DNA of 64,000 bases from Deltaproteobacteria bacterium HGW-Deltaproteobacteria-18 (GTDB lineage Bacteria; Desulfobacterota; Desulfovibrionia; Desulfovibrionales; Desulfomicrobiaceae). Position 1 is the stretch's first letter. Each line of letters begins with the position of its first letter. Below are positions 1 through 8,243 of the stretch, in pieces. The stretch spans positions 1 to 64,000 of the forward strand of contig PHBE01000014.1 of the NCBI GenBank assembly GCA_002841885.1. The letters run 5' to 3'. The notes below the pieces were generated by a model. It was not told the origin of the DNA. It worked only from the letters and a program-made list of their open reading frames with translations, and did no database searches. The translations under genes were made by a program, and so were the position numbers.

Positions 1-57
1 ACGACCGTCCAATGGCCCCAGGACAGACAGACGATCACGGTGGAGGAAAGGGCAAGA
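1..57. other. window edge, no gene seen
   Basis: I see no supportable coding region here. The stretch lies beyond the terminator-like hairpin of the aap operon. Confidence 0.4.
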
Positions 58-106
58 AAAAATAGGGATTCATCAGGCTAAAAGCTGCCTGGCTTCGTGA
101 ATCCCT
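55..106 (-). terminator. Rho-independent terminator of the aap operon
   Basis: The arms at 64-72 and 98-106 are perfect 9-bp complements (AGGGATTCA), and an inner AGGC/GCCT pair extends the stem. On the minus strand the hairpin is followed by a run of six T at 63-55. It lies about 210 bp past the stop of the ABC ATPase gene, with a transposase remnant in between, so it is probably the original end of that operon. Confidence 0.6.
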
Positions 107-207
107 GGAATTTGGAGACCGAAGAATTCCTGGTCACGATCCAAGGGTGACTTTTGAGTGACCTGAAAGACTTTGAGGTGGGCTCTGAAATGCCAGACAC
201 CCTCGGC

Positions 208-304
208 TCAGATCTTGAATCTTGATTCTCCTCGCCGAATGACCCTGCTCACAGTCGAGTAATGCAAACCGGTCGCGGCGGCCATTTGGATCTTGGGGGT
301 ACAG
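208..304 (-). pseudogene. RAYT transposase remnant, C-terminal end only
   Basis: On the minus strand this reads MAAATGLHYSTVSRVIRR followed by GESRFKI and a stop. It matches the last ~30 residues of the intact RAYT protein at 6261-7124 (VAAETGLHYSTVSRIIRR then EESRFKI). Similarity stops near 304. No catalytic domain remains, so it is a dead fragment lying between the aap operon and its terminator. Confidence 0.75.
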
Positions 305-317
305 GCCTCCGGCAGGA

Positions 318-1064
318 TCAATGGTGCAGAATCTGGCTGAGAAACTGCCGGGTGCGGTCGAAGCGGGGATTGGAGAAAAATTCCTCCGGGGAATTCTGTT
401 CCACGATTTCGCCGCCATCCATGAAGATGATGCGGTCGGCCACGGTCCGGGCAAAGCCCATTTCGTGGGTCACGCACACCATGGTCATGTTCTCCTCGGC
501 CAGGGAGACCATGACATCGAGAACCTCTTTGATCATCTCCGGGTCCAGGGCCGAGGTGGGCTCGTCGAAAAGCAGGATGTTCGGGTTCATGCACAGGGCC
601 CGGGCAATGGCCACGCGCTGCTGCTGCCCGCCCGAGAGCTGGCCGGGATACTTGGCCGACTGCTCGGCGATGCGCACGCGCTCCAGAAAATGCATGGCCG
701 TGGCCTCGGCTTCCCTTTTGGGCATCTTCCGCACCCAGATGGGAGCCAGTGTAAGGTTCTCCATGACGGTCATGTGCGGGAACAGGTTGAAATTCTGGAA
801 CACCATACCCACCTCGCGGCGGATTTTCTCCAGGCCTTTGACATTGCCGGTCAACTCGGTGCCGTCCACAATGATGGTCCCTTCCTGGTGACGCTCCAGC
901 CTGTTCATGCACCGGATCAGGGTGGACTTGCCGGAGCCGGACGGGCCGCAGATGACGATCCGCTCGCCCTTGCGCACCTCGAGGTCGATATTTTTGAGAA
1001 CGTGGAAGTCGCCGTACCATTTGTTGAGGCCCTTCACGTCGATGATGATGTCGCTTGAAGTCAT
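318..1064 (-). CDS. aapP: amino-acid ABC transporter ATP-binding protein (AapP/GlnQ type)
   Basis: The 248-aa ATPase powers import of polar amino acids through the two permeases encoded upstream. Visible motifs are Walker [10 protein letters not shown] (residues 40-48), a Q-loop glutamine near 91, the ABC signature LSGGQQQ (144-150), Walker B LLFDEP (165-170) and the switch histidine in THE (~201). The start chosen (MTSSDII) follows an AAGGA ribosome site and lies 7 bp after the stop of the permease gene; an in-frame start further upstream would overlap that gene. It is the last gene of a J-Q-M-P operon. The exact substrate (general L-amino acids versus glutamate/aspartate) cannot be read from the sequence. 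Confidence 0.93.
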   Translation of the reverse strand: MTSSDIIIDVKGLNKWYGDFHVLKNIDLEVRKGERIVICGPSGSGKSTLIRCMNRLERHQEGTIIVDGTELTGNVKGLEKIRREVGMVFQNFNLFPHMTVMENLTLAPIWVRKMPKREAEATAMHFLERVRIAEQSAKYPGQLSGGQQQRVAIARALCMNPNILLFDEPTSALDPEMIKEVLDVMVSLAEENMTMVCVTHEMGFARTVADRIIFMDGGEIVEQNSPEEFFSNPRFDRTRQFLSQILHH

Positions 1065-1071
1065 GGAATCC

Positions 1072-2166
1072 TTACCTGTTGGTTTGGGGGCCGCGCTTTT
1101 CAAGGCTGCGGCCGTATCGGCTCATGCCGAAGCAGATGCACCAGTAGACCACGGCGCAGAAGACATAGCCCTCGACCTCGTGACCGAGCCAGTTCTGGTC
1201 CTGGGAGGCGGCCTTGACCATGCCGAGGAAATCCAGAAGGCCCACGATGATGACCAGGGACGTGTCCTTGAACAGGGCGATGCAGCGCCCGATCAGGGAC
1301 GGAAGCACGTAGCGCAGGGCCTGGGGCAGGACCACGAAGAGGGTGATCATCCAGCGTGACAATCCGAGGGCCTTGGCCGCGTCGAGCTGGCCAGCCGGCA
1401 CAGCCTGCAGTCCGCCGCGTACAACCTCGGCGATATAGGCCGAGGAAAAGAGAATGATACCCACCTGGACCCGCAGCAGATTGTTGATCTGGAGGTTCAC
1501 AGGCAGAAACAGCGGCATCATCACCGAGGCCATGAACAGGATGGTGATGAGCGGAACGCCCCGGATGAGTTCGATGAAACCGATGCAGACGGAGCTGATG
1601 CCGACCATCCGGGACTGCCTCCCCAGAGCCAGGAGGATGCCGAAAGGTACCGAGAACAGGATGCCCACCGCAGCCAGGCCCAGGGAGAGCATGAGCCCGC
1701 CCCACATGGACTGATCCACCTCGGCCAACCCCGCGCCGCCGCCCACGAGCCAGACGGCGGCCACAAAGAATGCGGGCCATGCTCCGGCCAGCACACGTTT
1801 GCCGAACCGTCCGCTGACCGTGGCCGCGATCACGCCAGCGAACAGGATGGCCGCCGCCACAGGGCGCCAGACCAGTTCCGGCGGGTAGGTGCCGATCAGC
1901 ATGACCCGCGCCTTGTCCGCGATGAACGTCCAGCACGCGCCCGAGCCGTCGCAGGCATCGGGTCCGCCGGCCCACGTGGCGTTGGTGAACGCCCAGGAAA
2001 CCAGCGGCGGGACGGTCCTGGCCAGGACCAGCAAGGCCAGTACCGTGAGCACGGAGTTGAACCAGCCGGAAAAGAGGTTGGTCCGCAACCAGAGAAACAC
2101 GCCGGAGTCGGCCACGGGCGGAGGGGCGTCGGGTAATGGGGTGAACGTCTTGAGTTGTTCGTTCAT
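1072..2166 (-). CDS. aapM: amino-acid ABC transporter permease (AapM type)
   Basis: This is a 364-aa inner-membrane permease of the HisM/AapM family. After a ~30-residue cytoplasmic head come several hydrophobic segments, and the typical permease-ATPase contact loop follows ([14 protein letters not shown] near residue 250, the EAA motif region). The start MNEQLKTF overlaps the stop of the preceding permease gene by four bases (ATGA), which indicates translational coupling. It forms the membrane channel as a heterodimer with AapQ. Its length is normal for the AapM subgroup, which carries extra N-terminal membrane segments compared with GlnP. Confidence 0.9.
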   Translation of the reverse strand: MNEQLKTFTPLPDAPPPVADSGVFLWLRTNLFSGWFNSVLTVLALLVLARTVPPLVSWAFTNATWAGGPDACDGSGACWTFIADKARVMLIGTYPPELVWRPVAAAILFAGVIAATVSGRFGKRVLAGAWPAFFVAAVWLVGGGAGLAEVDQSMWGGLMLSLGLAAVGILFSVPFGILLALGRQSRMVGISSVCIGFIELIRGVPLITILFMASVMMPLFLPVNLQINNLLRVQVGIILFSSAYIAEVVRGGLQAVPAGQLDAAKALGLSRWMITLFVVLPQALRYVLPSLIGRCIALFKDTSLVIIVGLLDFLGMVKAASQDQNWLGHEVEGYVFCAVVYWCICFGMSRYGRSLEKRGPQTNR

Positions 2167-3314
2167 CGTTCCACCAGTTGCACCTTGGCGTTGAACCAGT
2201 TCATGACCAGGGAGACGGCCAGGTTGATGGTCAGGTAGACCGCCATCCACATGCCGATGACCTCGATGGCCTGGTCGTTCTGGCCGATGATGGTCCCGCC
2301 GATGGAGACCATGTCCGGATAGCCGATGGCCACTGCCAGGGAGCTGTTCTTGATCAGGCTGGTGTAATCGTTGGTGGTGGCGGGGATGCAGACGCGCAGG
2401 GTCTGCGGCAGGATCACCTTACGCATGATCGGTCCCGGGCTGAGCCCCAGGGCCTTGGCCGCGTCCAACTGGCCCGCGTCCACGGACTGGATGCCACTGC
2501 GCACATTCTCGCCGATGAAGGCGGCGGTATACAGGACCAGACCGATGAGCAGAGACGAAAATTCGGGCCGCAGCACCATGCCGCCCTTGAAATTGAATCC
2601 CGTGAGCTCGGGCACGTCGAATTCAAGGGGTTGGCCGGTGAGGAAATACACGGCCGCGGGGAGCCCGACGATCAGTCCGAGGGACATCCACCCCGAGTGC
2701 AGGCCACGGCCGGTTTCATCGCGCATCCGCCTGGACACGCGAACCAGCACCACCGAGGCCGCAATGGCCGCGACCAGAGCCAGAATCACCCAGCCCATGC
2801 CATCCTGGAAGAGCGGACGGGGCACATACGCCCCCCTGTTGTTGATGAAAATGTCGCCAAAGGGAACCAGGCTCTTGCGCGGGGACGGCAGGAAGGCCAG
2901 CAGCGTGGAGTAGCAGAAAAACAGGGTCAGCAGCAGCGGAACGTTTCTGAGCACCTCCACGTACACGGCGGCCAGGCGCGCCACCAGCCAGTTACGCGAT
3001 ACGCGGGCCACGCCGACGATGACTCCGAGGACCGTGGCCAGCACGATGGCCAGTGCGGACACGAACAGGGTGTTCAGGATGCCCATGGCAAAAGCCCGGC
3101 CGTAAGTGTTCGCGGGGGTGTAAGGCAGCAGGCTGTCGTTGATGGGCAGGCCGCCCTCCACGGACAGGAAATCGAACCCCGAGGCGATGTTGCGCGCCTC
3201 CAGGTTGGCCTGGGTGTTGTGGAACAGTTGCAGGGCCACGTAGAGGATAGCTCCGACCACCAGGGCCTGGATCAAAAGAGCGGGCAACTGTTCTTTCAGA
3301 TTGGACGTGTTCAA
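2163..3314 (-). CDS. aapQ: amino-acid ABC transporter permease (AapQ type)
   Basis: This 383-aa membrane permease is the partner of AapM, with an EAA loop reading [16 protein letters not shown] and a large central periplasmic segment typical of AapQ. I start it at a TTG at 3314: an AAGGAAG ribosome site lies about 10 bases upstream. The longer GTG start at 3356 would fall inside the stem of a perfect hairpin and has no ribosome site. It follows the binding-protein gene and overlaps aapM by four bases. Confidence 0.85.
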   Translation of the reverse strand: MNTSNLKEQLPALLIQALVVGAILYVALQLFHNTQANLEARNIASGFDFLSVEGGLPINDSLLPYTPANTYGRAFAMGILNTLFVSALAIVLATVLGVIVGVARVSRNWLVARLAAVYVEVLRNVPLLLTLFFCYSTLLAFLPSPRKSLVPFGDIFINNRGAYVPRPLFQDGMGWVILALVAAIAASVVLVRVSRRMRDETGRGLHSGWMSLGLIVGLPAAVYFLTGQPLEFDVPELTGFNFKGGMVLRPEFSSLLIGLVLYTAAFIGENVRSGIQSVDAGQLDAAKALGLSPGPIMRKVILPQTLRVCIPATTNDYTSLIKNSSLAVAIGYPDMVSIGGTIIGQNDQAIEVIGMWMAVYLTINLAVSLVMNWFNAKVQLVER

Positions 3315-3351
3315 GACGGCTGGCTTCCTTTTGGGGGAGTGAACAAAGAAC

Positions 3352-3380
3352 CGCACCGGCCGATTGTCCCGGCCGGTGCG
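3352..3380 (-). terminator. intercistronic hairpin between aapJ and aapQ
   Basis: The arms 3352-3362 and 3370-3380 are perfect 11-bp complements (CGCACCGGCCG) around a 7-base loop. On the minus strand the stem is followed by a loosely T-rich stretch (GGTTCTTTGTTC). In binding-protein operons such a stem usually stabilises the upstream message or partly terminates it, giving more binding protein than permease. The regulatory role here is inferred. Confidence 0.65.
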
Positions 3381-3408
3381 TCATGCGGATTTCTTTCGTT
3401 TCGGCTCG

Positions 3409-4425
3409 TTAGCGGATAGGCATGGCGTAGATCAAACCACCCTTGTTCCACAGGTTGTTGTAGCCGCGAGGGATATTCAGGGCGCTCTTGGGGCCGAAGT
3501 TGCGGTCGTACATCTCGCCGTAGTTGCCAACGGCCTGGATGGCCCGGACGAGCCAGTCGTTGTCCAAATCGAGGAAGGAACCGGTATCGCCGGTGGCGCC
3601 GAGCATGCGCTGGATCAGCGGATCGGTGGAGGAAGCCTTCATCTCCAGGACATTGGCCTGGGTGATGCCTTTTTCTTCGGCTTCGATGAGGCCGAAGAGA
3701 ACCCAGGTGACCAGATCCTTCCACTGCTGATCGCCGTGACGGACGAAGGGAGCAAGAGGTTCCTTGGAAAACACCTCGGGAAGGATGATGTGCTCAGCGG
3801 CATCGGCGGCGCCTGCCCGCAGAGACGCAAGCTGGCTGACATCGGTGGTGAAGGCGTCAGTGCGGCCGGCCACATAGGCGTTGAAGGCCTCCTTCTTGGA
3901 CTCGAAGACCACGGTTTCCAGCTTGATGCCGTTGGCGCGGGCAAAGTCGGCCACGTTCAGTTCGGAGGTAGTGCCGGAGACCACGGCCACGGAACCGCCG
4001 TCAAGATCGAGGGCCTTGTCCACACCCAGGCTCTTCTTCACCATGAACCCCTGGCCATCGTAAAACAGGACAGCGGTGAAATCCACGCCCTGCTTGCAGT
4101 CGCGCTTCATGGTCCAGGTAGTGCCACGGGACAGGTCCACCTGGCCGGAAGACACGGCCACGATCTTCTGCTTGGAAGCCAGCGGAACGAACTTTATTGC
4201 CTCGGGGTTCTTCAGCACGGCAGCGGCCACGGCGCGGCCCATGTCCACGTCGAAACCTGCCCAGCGGCCGTTGGAATCCGGCGCGGAGAAACCGGCCACG
4301 CCTTCGCTGACACCCAAAATGAGCTGGCCATCCTTCTGCACCTTTTCCAGAGTGCCTGCCATGGCGCCGGTGCACACGAAAGCAAGCATGACCACTGCCA
4401 AAAACAGTTTGCCGATAGTTTTCAT
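3409..4425 (-). CDS. aapJ: periplasmic amino-acid-binding protein (AapJ type)
   Basis: This 338-aa solute-binding protein (SBP_bac_3 family) captures amino acids in the periplasm for the AapQMP transporter. A clear signal peptide covers residues 1-23 (basic MKTIGK, hydrophobic core, cleavage after AMA). Family features include GRWAGFDVDMGRAVAAA near 53-69 and the central SGTTSELNVADFARANG segment. An AAGGAGAG ribosome site sits just before the ATG. It is the first gene of the operon, so the promoter should lie in 4426-4600. Confidence 0.93.
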   Translation of the reverse strand: MKTIGKLFLAVVMLAFVCTGAMAGTLEKVQKDGQLILGVSEGVAGFSAPDSNGRWAGFDVDMGRAVAAAVLKNPEAIKFVPLASKQKIVAVSSGQVDLSRGTTWTMKRDCKQGVDFTAVLFYDGQGFMVKKSLGVDKALDLDGGSVAVVSGTTSELNVADFARANGIKLETVVFESKKEAFNAYVAGRTDAFTTDVSQLASLRAGAADAAEHIILPEVFSKEPLAPFVRHGDQQWKDLVTWVLFGLIEAEEKGITQANVLEMKASSTDPLIQRMLGATGDTGSFLDLDNDWLVRAIQAVGNYGEMYDRNFGPKSALNIPRGYNNLWNKGGLIYAMPIR

Positions 4426-4660
4426 CCTCTCTCCTTGGATAATGCGACCGCTTTGGAACCGACCGCAATGTTACGGGAATGTTACTGAGGTCTTTCAAAC
4501 ATGAGACTGGGTGTCAATGAAGTGCGCGATAAAATTCCGCAGAGGCCAAGGGAGGCCAATCGCGCAAAATGCCGCAAATACTGGGGGGCAGCCATCAAAA
4601 ATGACGACTTCCTGAAATGAATCCAAAATGACTCGCTGCAATATTTACTGCCAGATCAGC
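4426..4660. other. intergenic region upstream of aapJ
   Basis: This region carries the 5' leader of aapJ and the downstream end of the cold-shock/DUF1294 gene. I see no convincing promoter hexamers, operator or terminator. Confidence 0.3.
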
Positions 4661-5311
4661 TCACCCGCCGATAATCGCCTTGAAGACTTCCACGAACCCC
4701 ATGTCGGCGTACTCTCCCATGAACGACCAAAGAAACTGCCTTCCACGTTCCGTCAGCATCCAACCAAGGACGCCGCAGTTCATCACGACGGTCCACCAGA
4801 AGGCGACGCGAAACGACTGTTTGCGGGATTTGTGACGCAGCATGGCCTGGGCCGCCAAGGCACCGGGCCATCCCCCGACCAGGGATAACAGGTGCAACGT
4901 GCTTTCCTGCGTCCTCCATCGCCCCCCGCGCGCGGCCCACTTGTCTTTGGCGTAGACGAGGAAGGCAACGAGACTCACGGCGACGTACCAGCCGGAGGCA
5001 AAGGACGGCAGGCGGCCTGTCACGGAAGCACCGAAAACGGAGAACAGCGCAGCGCCAGCCAGGCCAAGGGAAACGAAGCCGCAACCGCCTGGAACAGGCA
5101 GGGCCCCGGAATAAACGACCTGCTCAGCTCTGCGGCGACCATTGGCGTCGCTGCCGGGCAAGAAATTCACGGTATCGTCAACGTACGGCCTTCGCGCCCG
5201 GTCACGGAAAGCTGAAATATGCGCGAACACGTCGTCCCCGCCGTCATCGGGCCTGACAAAGCCGAAACCGCGTTCCTCGTTCCAGCTTACTATTCTTCCG
5301 GTCCGACGCAT
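4661..5311 (-). CDS. cold-shock domain fused to DUF1294 membrane domain
   Basis: The 216-aa protein has two parts. Residues 1-65 form a cold-shock nucleic-acid-binding fold with the RNP1-like motif GFGFV (~15-19) and a second VFAHIS motif (~28-33). Residues ~75-216 hold hydrophobic segments and the DUF1294 signature (YAKDKWAARGG, then GGWPGALAAQ and HKSRKQSF). The start MRRTGRIV has an AAAGGA site upstream. CSD-DUF1294 fusions are common but have no known role; RNA binding at the membrane is only inferred. It is monocistronic. Confidence 0.88.
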   Translation of the reverse strand: MRRTGRIVSWNEERGFGFVRPDDGGDDVFAHISAFRDRARRPYVDDTVNFLPGSDANGRRRAEQVVYSGALPVPGGCGFVSLGLAGAALFSVFGASVTGRLPSFASGWYVAVSLVAFLVYAKDKWAARGGRWRTQESTLHLLSLVGGWPGALAAQAMLRHKSRKQSFRVAFWWTVVMNCGVLGWMLTERGRQFLWSFMGEYADMGFVEVFKAIIGG

Positions 5312-5528
5312 GTCATTTTTCCTTTCATTAGATTTCAATCGCCACCACCGCAAAAAAAACGTTCTGCGGCGAGTGAATACTTGCGCTCCGACGTAAGACA
5401 CAAGAAGGAAATCACACAAAGTGGAACGGGGCAGCTTAGATTCCGATCAGGGCAAACGACCATTCTGCTTTCAGTGTCAGGGTCGGTATCGAGAGCGTTT
5501 TTTGTTCTACGCGTCCAGAAGCGGGCTC
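5312..5528. other. intergenic region upstream of the cold-shock gene
   Basis: It includes an A-tract flanked by CCGCA and TGCGG, which could fold weakly in the leader of the cold-shock message. No gene is supportable here. Confidence 0.3.
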
Positions 5529-6146
5529 TCAGTCCATCCCCAGTCGAGCATTATAGACAAACGACTGGCTGGCGGCGAATTCCCGGTAGGCTTCCAGCGC
5601 TTCCGTCCGCAGGACATCCTCCACGACGTCTATTCCACGCCGTGCCAACTCGGCACGCCAGTCGGGATGGACCGGACCTTCGTCGAAACCGGTGATCTCC
5701 TCCAGCTCGGGCCCCTCGCCGGCAATCACCAGCGAGCGGACGCCCGACCACAGCACCGCGCCGAAACACATGGCGCAGGGCCGCCAGTTCACCACCAGCT
5801 GATGAGCAGGCAGTCCGGGAGCCCCCAGATCATAGACTCCCAACAGTTTCTGGGCCAGAGAGATGGCGACCACTTCCGCATGCGCCGAGGAGCACTGGAA
5901 AGGCACGACCCGATTGACCCCGATCACGACGAGCCTGCCGGAATCGCGTTCAAAAATCCCCGCGGCAAAAGGTCCGCCCGTATTGCTCTGGAAATTGCGG
6001 CGCGAAAACTCGATCACCGCCGCCATCCGAGCCTCCACGGTCTCAAAGTGTGTCGGCAGGACATTGAGCTCCTCGATGGCCCAGTCAGGCAGATCCAGGG
6101 TAAAGCTGGTATTGGCGCGGCTGTAGGCCTTCTGCGTATTCGGCAT
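5529..6146 (-). CDS. cytidine/nucleoside deaminase family protein
   Basis: This 205-aa zinc-dependent deaminase carries the catalytic pair HAE (H89, E91) and the second zinc motif PCAMC (C124, C127). That spacing places it with guanine deaminase and tRNA adenosine deaminase relatives, which hydrolyse an exocyclic amino group on a base or nucleoside. A ~45-residue N-terminal extension (LDLPDWAIEELNVLP) is unlike TadA, so I do not call it tadA. The substrate is unknown. It sits alone between the cold-shock gene and the RAYT element. Confidence 0.85.
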   Translation of the reverse strand: MPNTQKAYSRANTSFTLDLPDWAIEELNVLPTHFETVEARMAAVIEFSRRNFQSNTGGPFAAGIFERDSGRLVVIGVNRVVPFQCSSAHAEVVAISLAQKLLGVYDLGAPGLPAHQLVVNWRPCAMCFGAVLWSGVRSLVIAGEGPELEEITGFDEGPVHPDWRAELARRGIDVVEDVLRTEALEAYREFAASQSFVYNARLGMD

Positions 6147-6260
6147 GTCTCACTCCTTCTCGGTACTTGTCACTGTTGCTTTGATGCGGCCAACACGTGA
6201 TGCATGGACACCGCCTGCGACGGCCTGCTAGCATGGGTTGGCGAGAGCAAAAGGCAAGGG
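6147..6260. other. short intergenic between deaminase and RAYT element
   Basis: It holds the upstream region of the deaminase gene and the sequence just outside the left inverted repeat of the RAYT element. An AAGGAGTGAG ribosome site precedes the deaminase ATG. Confidence 0.4.
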
Positions 6261-7124
6261 TCAGATCTTGAATCTTGATTCTTCGCGCCGAATAATCCTG
6301 CTCACGGTCGAATAATGAAGACCGGTCTCGGCAGCCACTTGGGCCTGGGTATAGCCGAATTCGAGACACGCTTTGACGATGGACCTATCGCGCTCTTCCC
6401 TACCCGCCGTGTTCGCAAGGATGCTCTCCAGACTGGGGCGGTCGGCGAAGCGCTGGATGCGGGGGACTTCCCTGAGGGCGCTTTTTTCCTTGAGCATGGG
6501 AAACAGCTTTTCGAGAAACGCATCGTCACCGAGGAAACACTGCCCCTTCAACTCATCCCAAGGTGAGTCTTCCTCATCCATCCCCGCCTCGATGAAACGT
6601 CGATATTCCATGCGTGCGCTTTTCCGGTCGAGTCCAAAATGCTCCAGAATCCAGCCCACGGAAAGGAACTCCGGCTCCTTGTCGAATCCGGCGGTAGCCC
6701 GGTAGCTGGACCACGGGTGTTTCCCGACATCCTTGACCATCCCGGCCCTCACGGGATTGAGCACGACGTACCGGCACAGCTCCAAAAGATACGCCTCCCG
6801 GTCCACCACAATGGCCTTGAACCGCCCTTGCAGCACATGCCCTACCCGTCCATGCCGCCGGTTGAAGGCCTGCGTGTAGACGCTGTTGAGCTGGCGCATG
6901 GCTTTGGACAGATTGGCGTCCGGGGTTTCAAGAAGCAGATGGAAGTGATTGGTCATCAGACAGTAGGCATGGCAAAGCACATTGAACCGACGTAAAGTCT
7001 GACGGAGGACGGCCAGGAACGTATTCCTGTCGACGTCATCAGCAAAAATGGCGGCCTGGGCGTTGCCACGGGACGTCACGTGATAGACGGCTCCCGGGAA
7101 TTCTATGCGGAGGGGTCTGGCCAT
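6261..7124 (-). CDS. REP-associated tyrosine transposase (RAYT, Y1/HUH family)
   Basis: The 287-aa protein has an N-terminal Y1 transposase domain with the HUH metal motif in NHFHLLLE (H60, H62). The likely catalytic tyrosine is Y83 in QLNSVYTQAFNRRHGR, followed by the GHVLQGRFKA and LCRYVVLNPVRAGMV blocks of the family. The C-terminal ~40 residues form a helix-turn-helix (TQAQVAAETGLHYSTVSRI). It would nick and join single-stranded DNA. It appears intact, unlike the several decayed copies in this window. The ribosome site is weak, as is usual for transposases. Confidence 0.9.
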   Translation of the reverse strand: MARPLRIEFPGAVYHVTSRGNAQAAIFADDVDRNTFLAVLRQTLRRFNVLCHAYCLMTNHFHLLLETPDANLSKAMRQLNSVYTQAFNRRHGRVGHVLQGRFKAIVVDREAYLLELCRYVVLNPVRAGMVKDVGKHPWSSYRATAGFDKEPEFLSVGWILEHFGLDRKSARMEYRRFIEAGMDEEDSPWDELKGQCFLGDDAFLEKLFPMLKEKSALREVPRIQRFADRPSLESILANTAGREERDRSIVKACLEFGYTQAQVAAETGLHYSTVSRIIRREESRFKI

Positions 7125-7165
7125 GGGGGCGATATAACCGGAAAAAAATCAAGATTCAAGATCTG
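6262..7165 (-). mobile_element. intact RAYT element with 19-bp inverted ends
   Basis: The left end CAGATCTTGAATCTTGATT (6262-6280) and the exact reverse complement at 7147-7165 bound a 904-bp unit containing only the transposase gene. The repeat is built from two tandem ATCTTGA heptamers. The left repeat is also the end of the coding sequence (codons for SRFKI, then stop). G-rich sequence (GGGT or GGGG) lies just outside both ends. Confidence 0.8.
7147..7165 (+). repeat. right inverted end of the RAYT element
   Basis: This copy of AATCAAGATTCAAGATCTG is a perfect inverted match of 6262-6280. Variants of it recur at 208-226, 9838-9856, 10724, 10941, 15976, 16469 and 16718. Confidence 0.8.
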
Positions 7166-7508
7166 CCCCCCCCGTGCGTGACCCCCTCCGTGCGTCTACA
7201 TGGGTGCCCCTTTTTCATGCGTTGAAAAAACTGCACAACTTCCGTGTTGCACGATACCGGGCAAAGGAGTAGCTGAACGACCGTTTCAATGATGTTGAGA
7301 AACGGGAAGTGTCCGGGACGACGGAGCGCTTCCTGTTTTTTTTCGTTCGTCCGAGTCCGGGAGGCTCATCCCTTTACGCTGGGACGGCTTGCTGCACGAG
7401 GACCGAAGTATGGCGTCATGCGCTGCGCAAGGTGCTGCAGCTCTTGCTGAAAATCAAAATCGCAGACCGTTGAAATACGGTCTGATAGCATCCGAAAAAG
7501 AGTGTCAG
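7166..7508. other. intergenic between RAYT element and TauE-type gene
   Basis: It begins with a C-run and a CCGTGCGT direct repeat. Near its end (7463-7484) lies a perfect inverted repeat, CAGACCGT and ACGGTCTG around six bases, 24 bp before the start of the permease gene. No gene is supportable. Confidence 0.4.
7463..7484. promoter_or_regulatory. inverted repeat just upstream of the TauE-type gene
   Basis: The 8-bp arms (CAGACCGT/ACGGTCTG) are separated by TGAAAT. It could be a repressor site or a leader stem-loop; nothing in the sequence decides. Confidence 0.35.
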
Positions 7509-8243
7509 ATGCCTGGAATTGAGTTTCTTCTTGTGTTCGGCATATGGCTTGTCGGCGGTTTCGTCTCCGGCGTCAGCGGAATAGGCGGTGCCATGATAGC
7601 CGTTCCGATAGCCGCCACGTTCATCCCGATGCATGAACTCATACCGCTGACCTGCATCACCAACGTCGCCATGGACGGGTGTCTCGCGTGCCTGCATTTC
7701 CGCCATTGTCGCATGTCGGCCATGTTGCCCATGCTGCTTGGCTCGATCCCCGGAGCGTTCGCCGGCCTGTTCGCCCTCCAGATGCTGTCCGGGGCCATTC
7801 TGCAAGGCGCAGTCGGAGCATTGCTGCTGTGTTACGTGTATTGGCAGCTCACGTTCCGCATCAAAGCCGCCCGCGCCGAATCGTGGGGATATGGGGGCGC
7901 CGCCGGGTTCGGGTCGGGCCTGCTGGGGACGGCCATATCGTTCGATGGGCCGCCTGTGGGCGCCTACGGACTGTATGTCGGTTGGCAGCCACGGGTCTTC
8001 CTGGGAACGCTCGGCGTGTTCTTCATCCTCCGCGGATCCATGACATGTGCCCTTCAAGCCGGAGCCGGGCTCTACACCCAGGCTGTGCTCGGCTACGCGT
8101 TATACGGCGTGCCGGCCACAATGCTGGGCACGCTGTGCGCGTTTCCCGTCATCAGACACATCCCCGTCGCGCATTTCAGGCGCCTCCTTCTCCTCGTTAT
8201 CGCACTCGCCGGACTCGTGTGTCTGTGGAGGTCCGTGTCTTGA
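7509..8243 (+). CDS. TauE/SafE family sulfite/organosulfonate exporter-like permease
   Basis: This 244-aa membrane protein has about seven hydrophobic segments and the family's glycine-rich N-terminal motif (GGFVSGVSGIGGAMIAVP), repeated in weaker form in the second half (GAAGFGSGLLGTAISFDGPP). TauE/SafE proteins move anions such as sulfite, sulfoacetate or related compounds. I use the start at MPGIEFLL because the protein then begins directly with the first membrane helix; an in-frame start 40 codons earlier adds a non-hydrophobic tail. It is monocistronic, and the substrate is unknown. Confidence 0.82.
   Translation: MPGIEFLLVFGIWLVGGFVSGVSGIGGAMIAVPIAATFIPMHELIPLTCITNVAMDGCLACLHFRHCRMSAMLPMLLGSIPGAFAGLFALQMLSGAILQGAVGALLLCYVYWQLTFRIKAARAESWGYGGAAGFGSGLLGTAISFDGPPVGAYGLYVGWQPRVFLGTLGVFFILRGSMTCALQAGAGLYTQAVLGYALYGVPATMLGTLCAFPVIRHIPVAHFRRLLLLVIALAGLVCLWRSVS

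Noticed and set aside
5529-6146. Calling the deaminase tadA
   Set aside because: HAE/PCAMC motifs fit, but the N-terminal extension and genomic context do not match tRNA adenosine deaminase; the substrate is left open.
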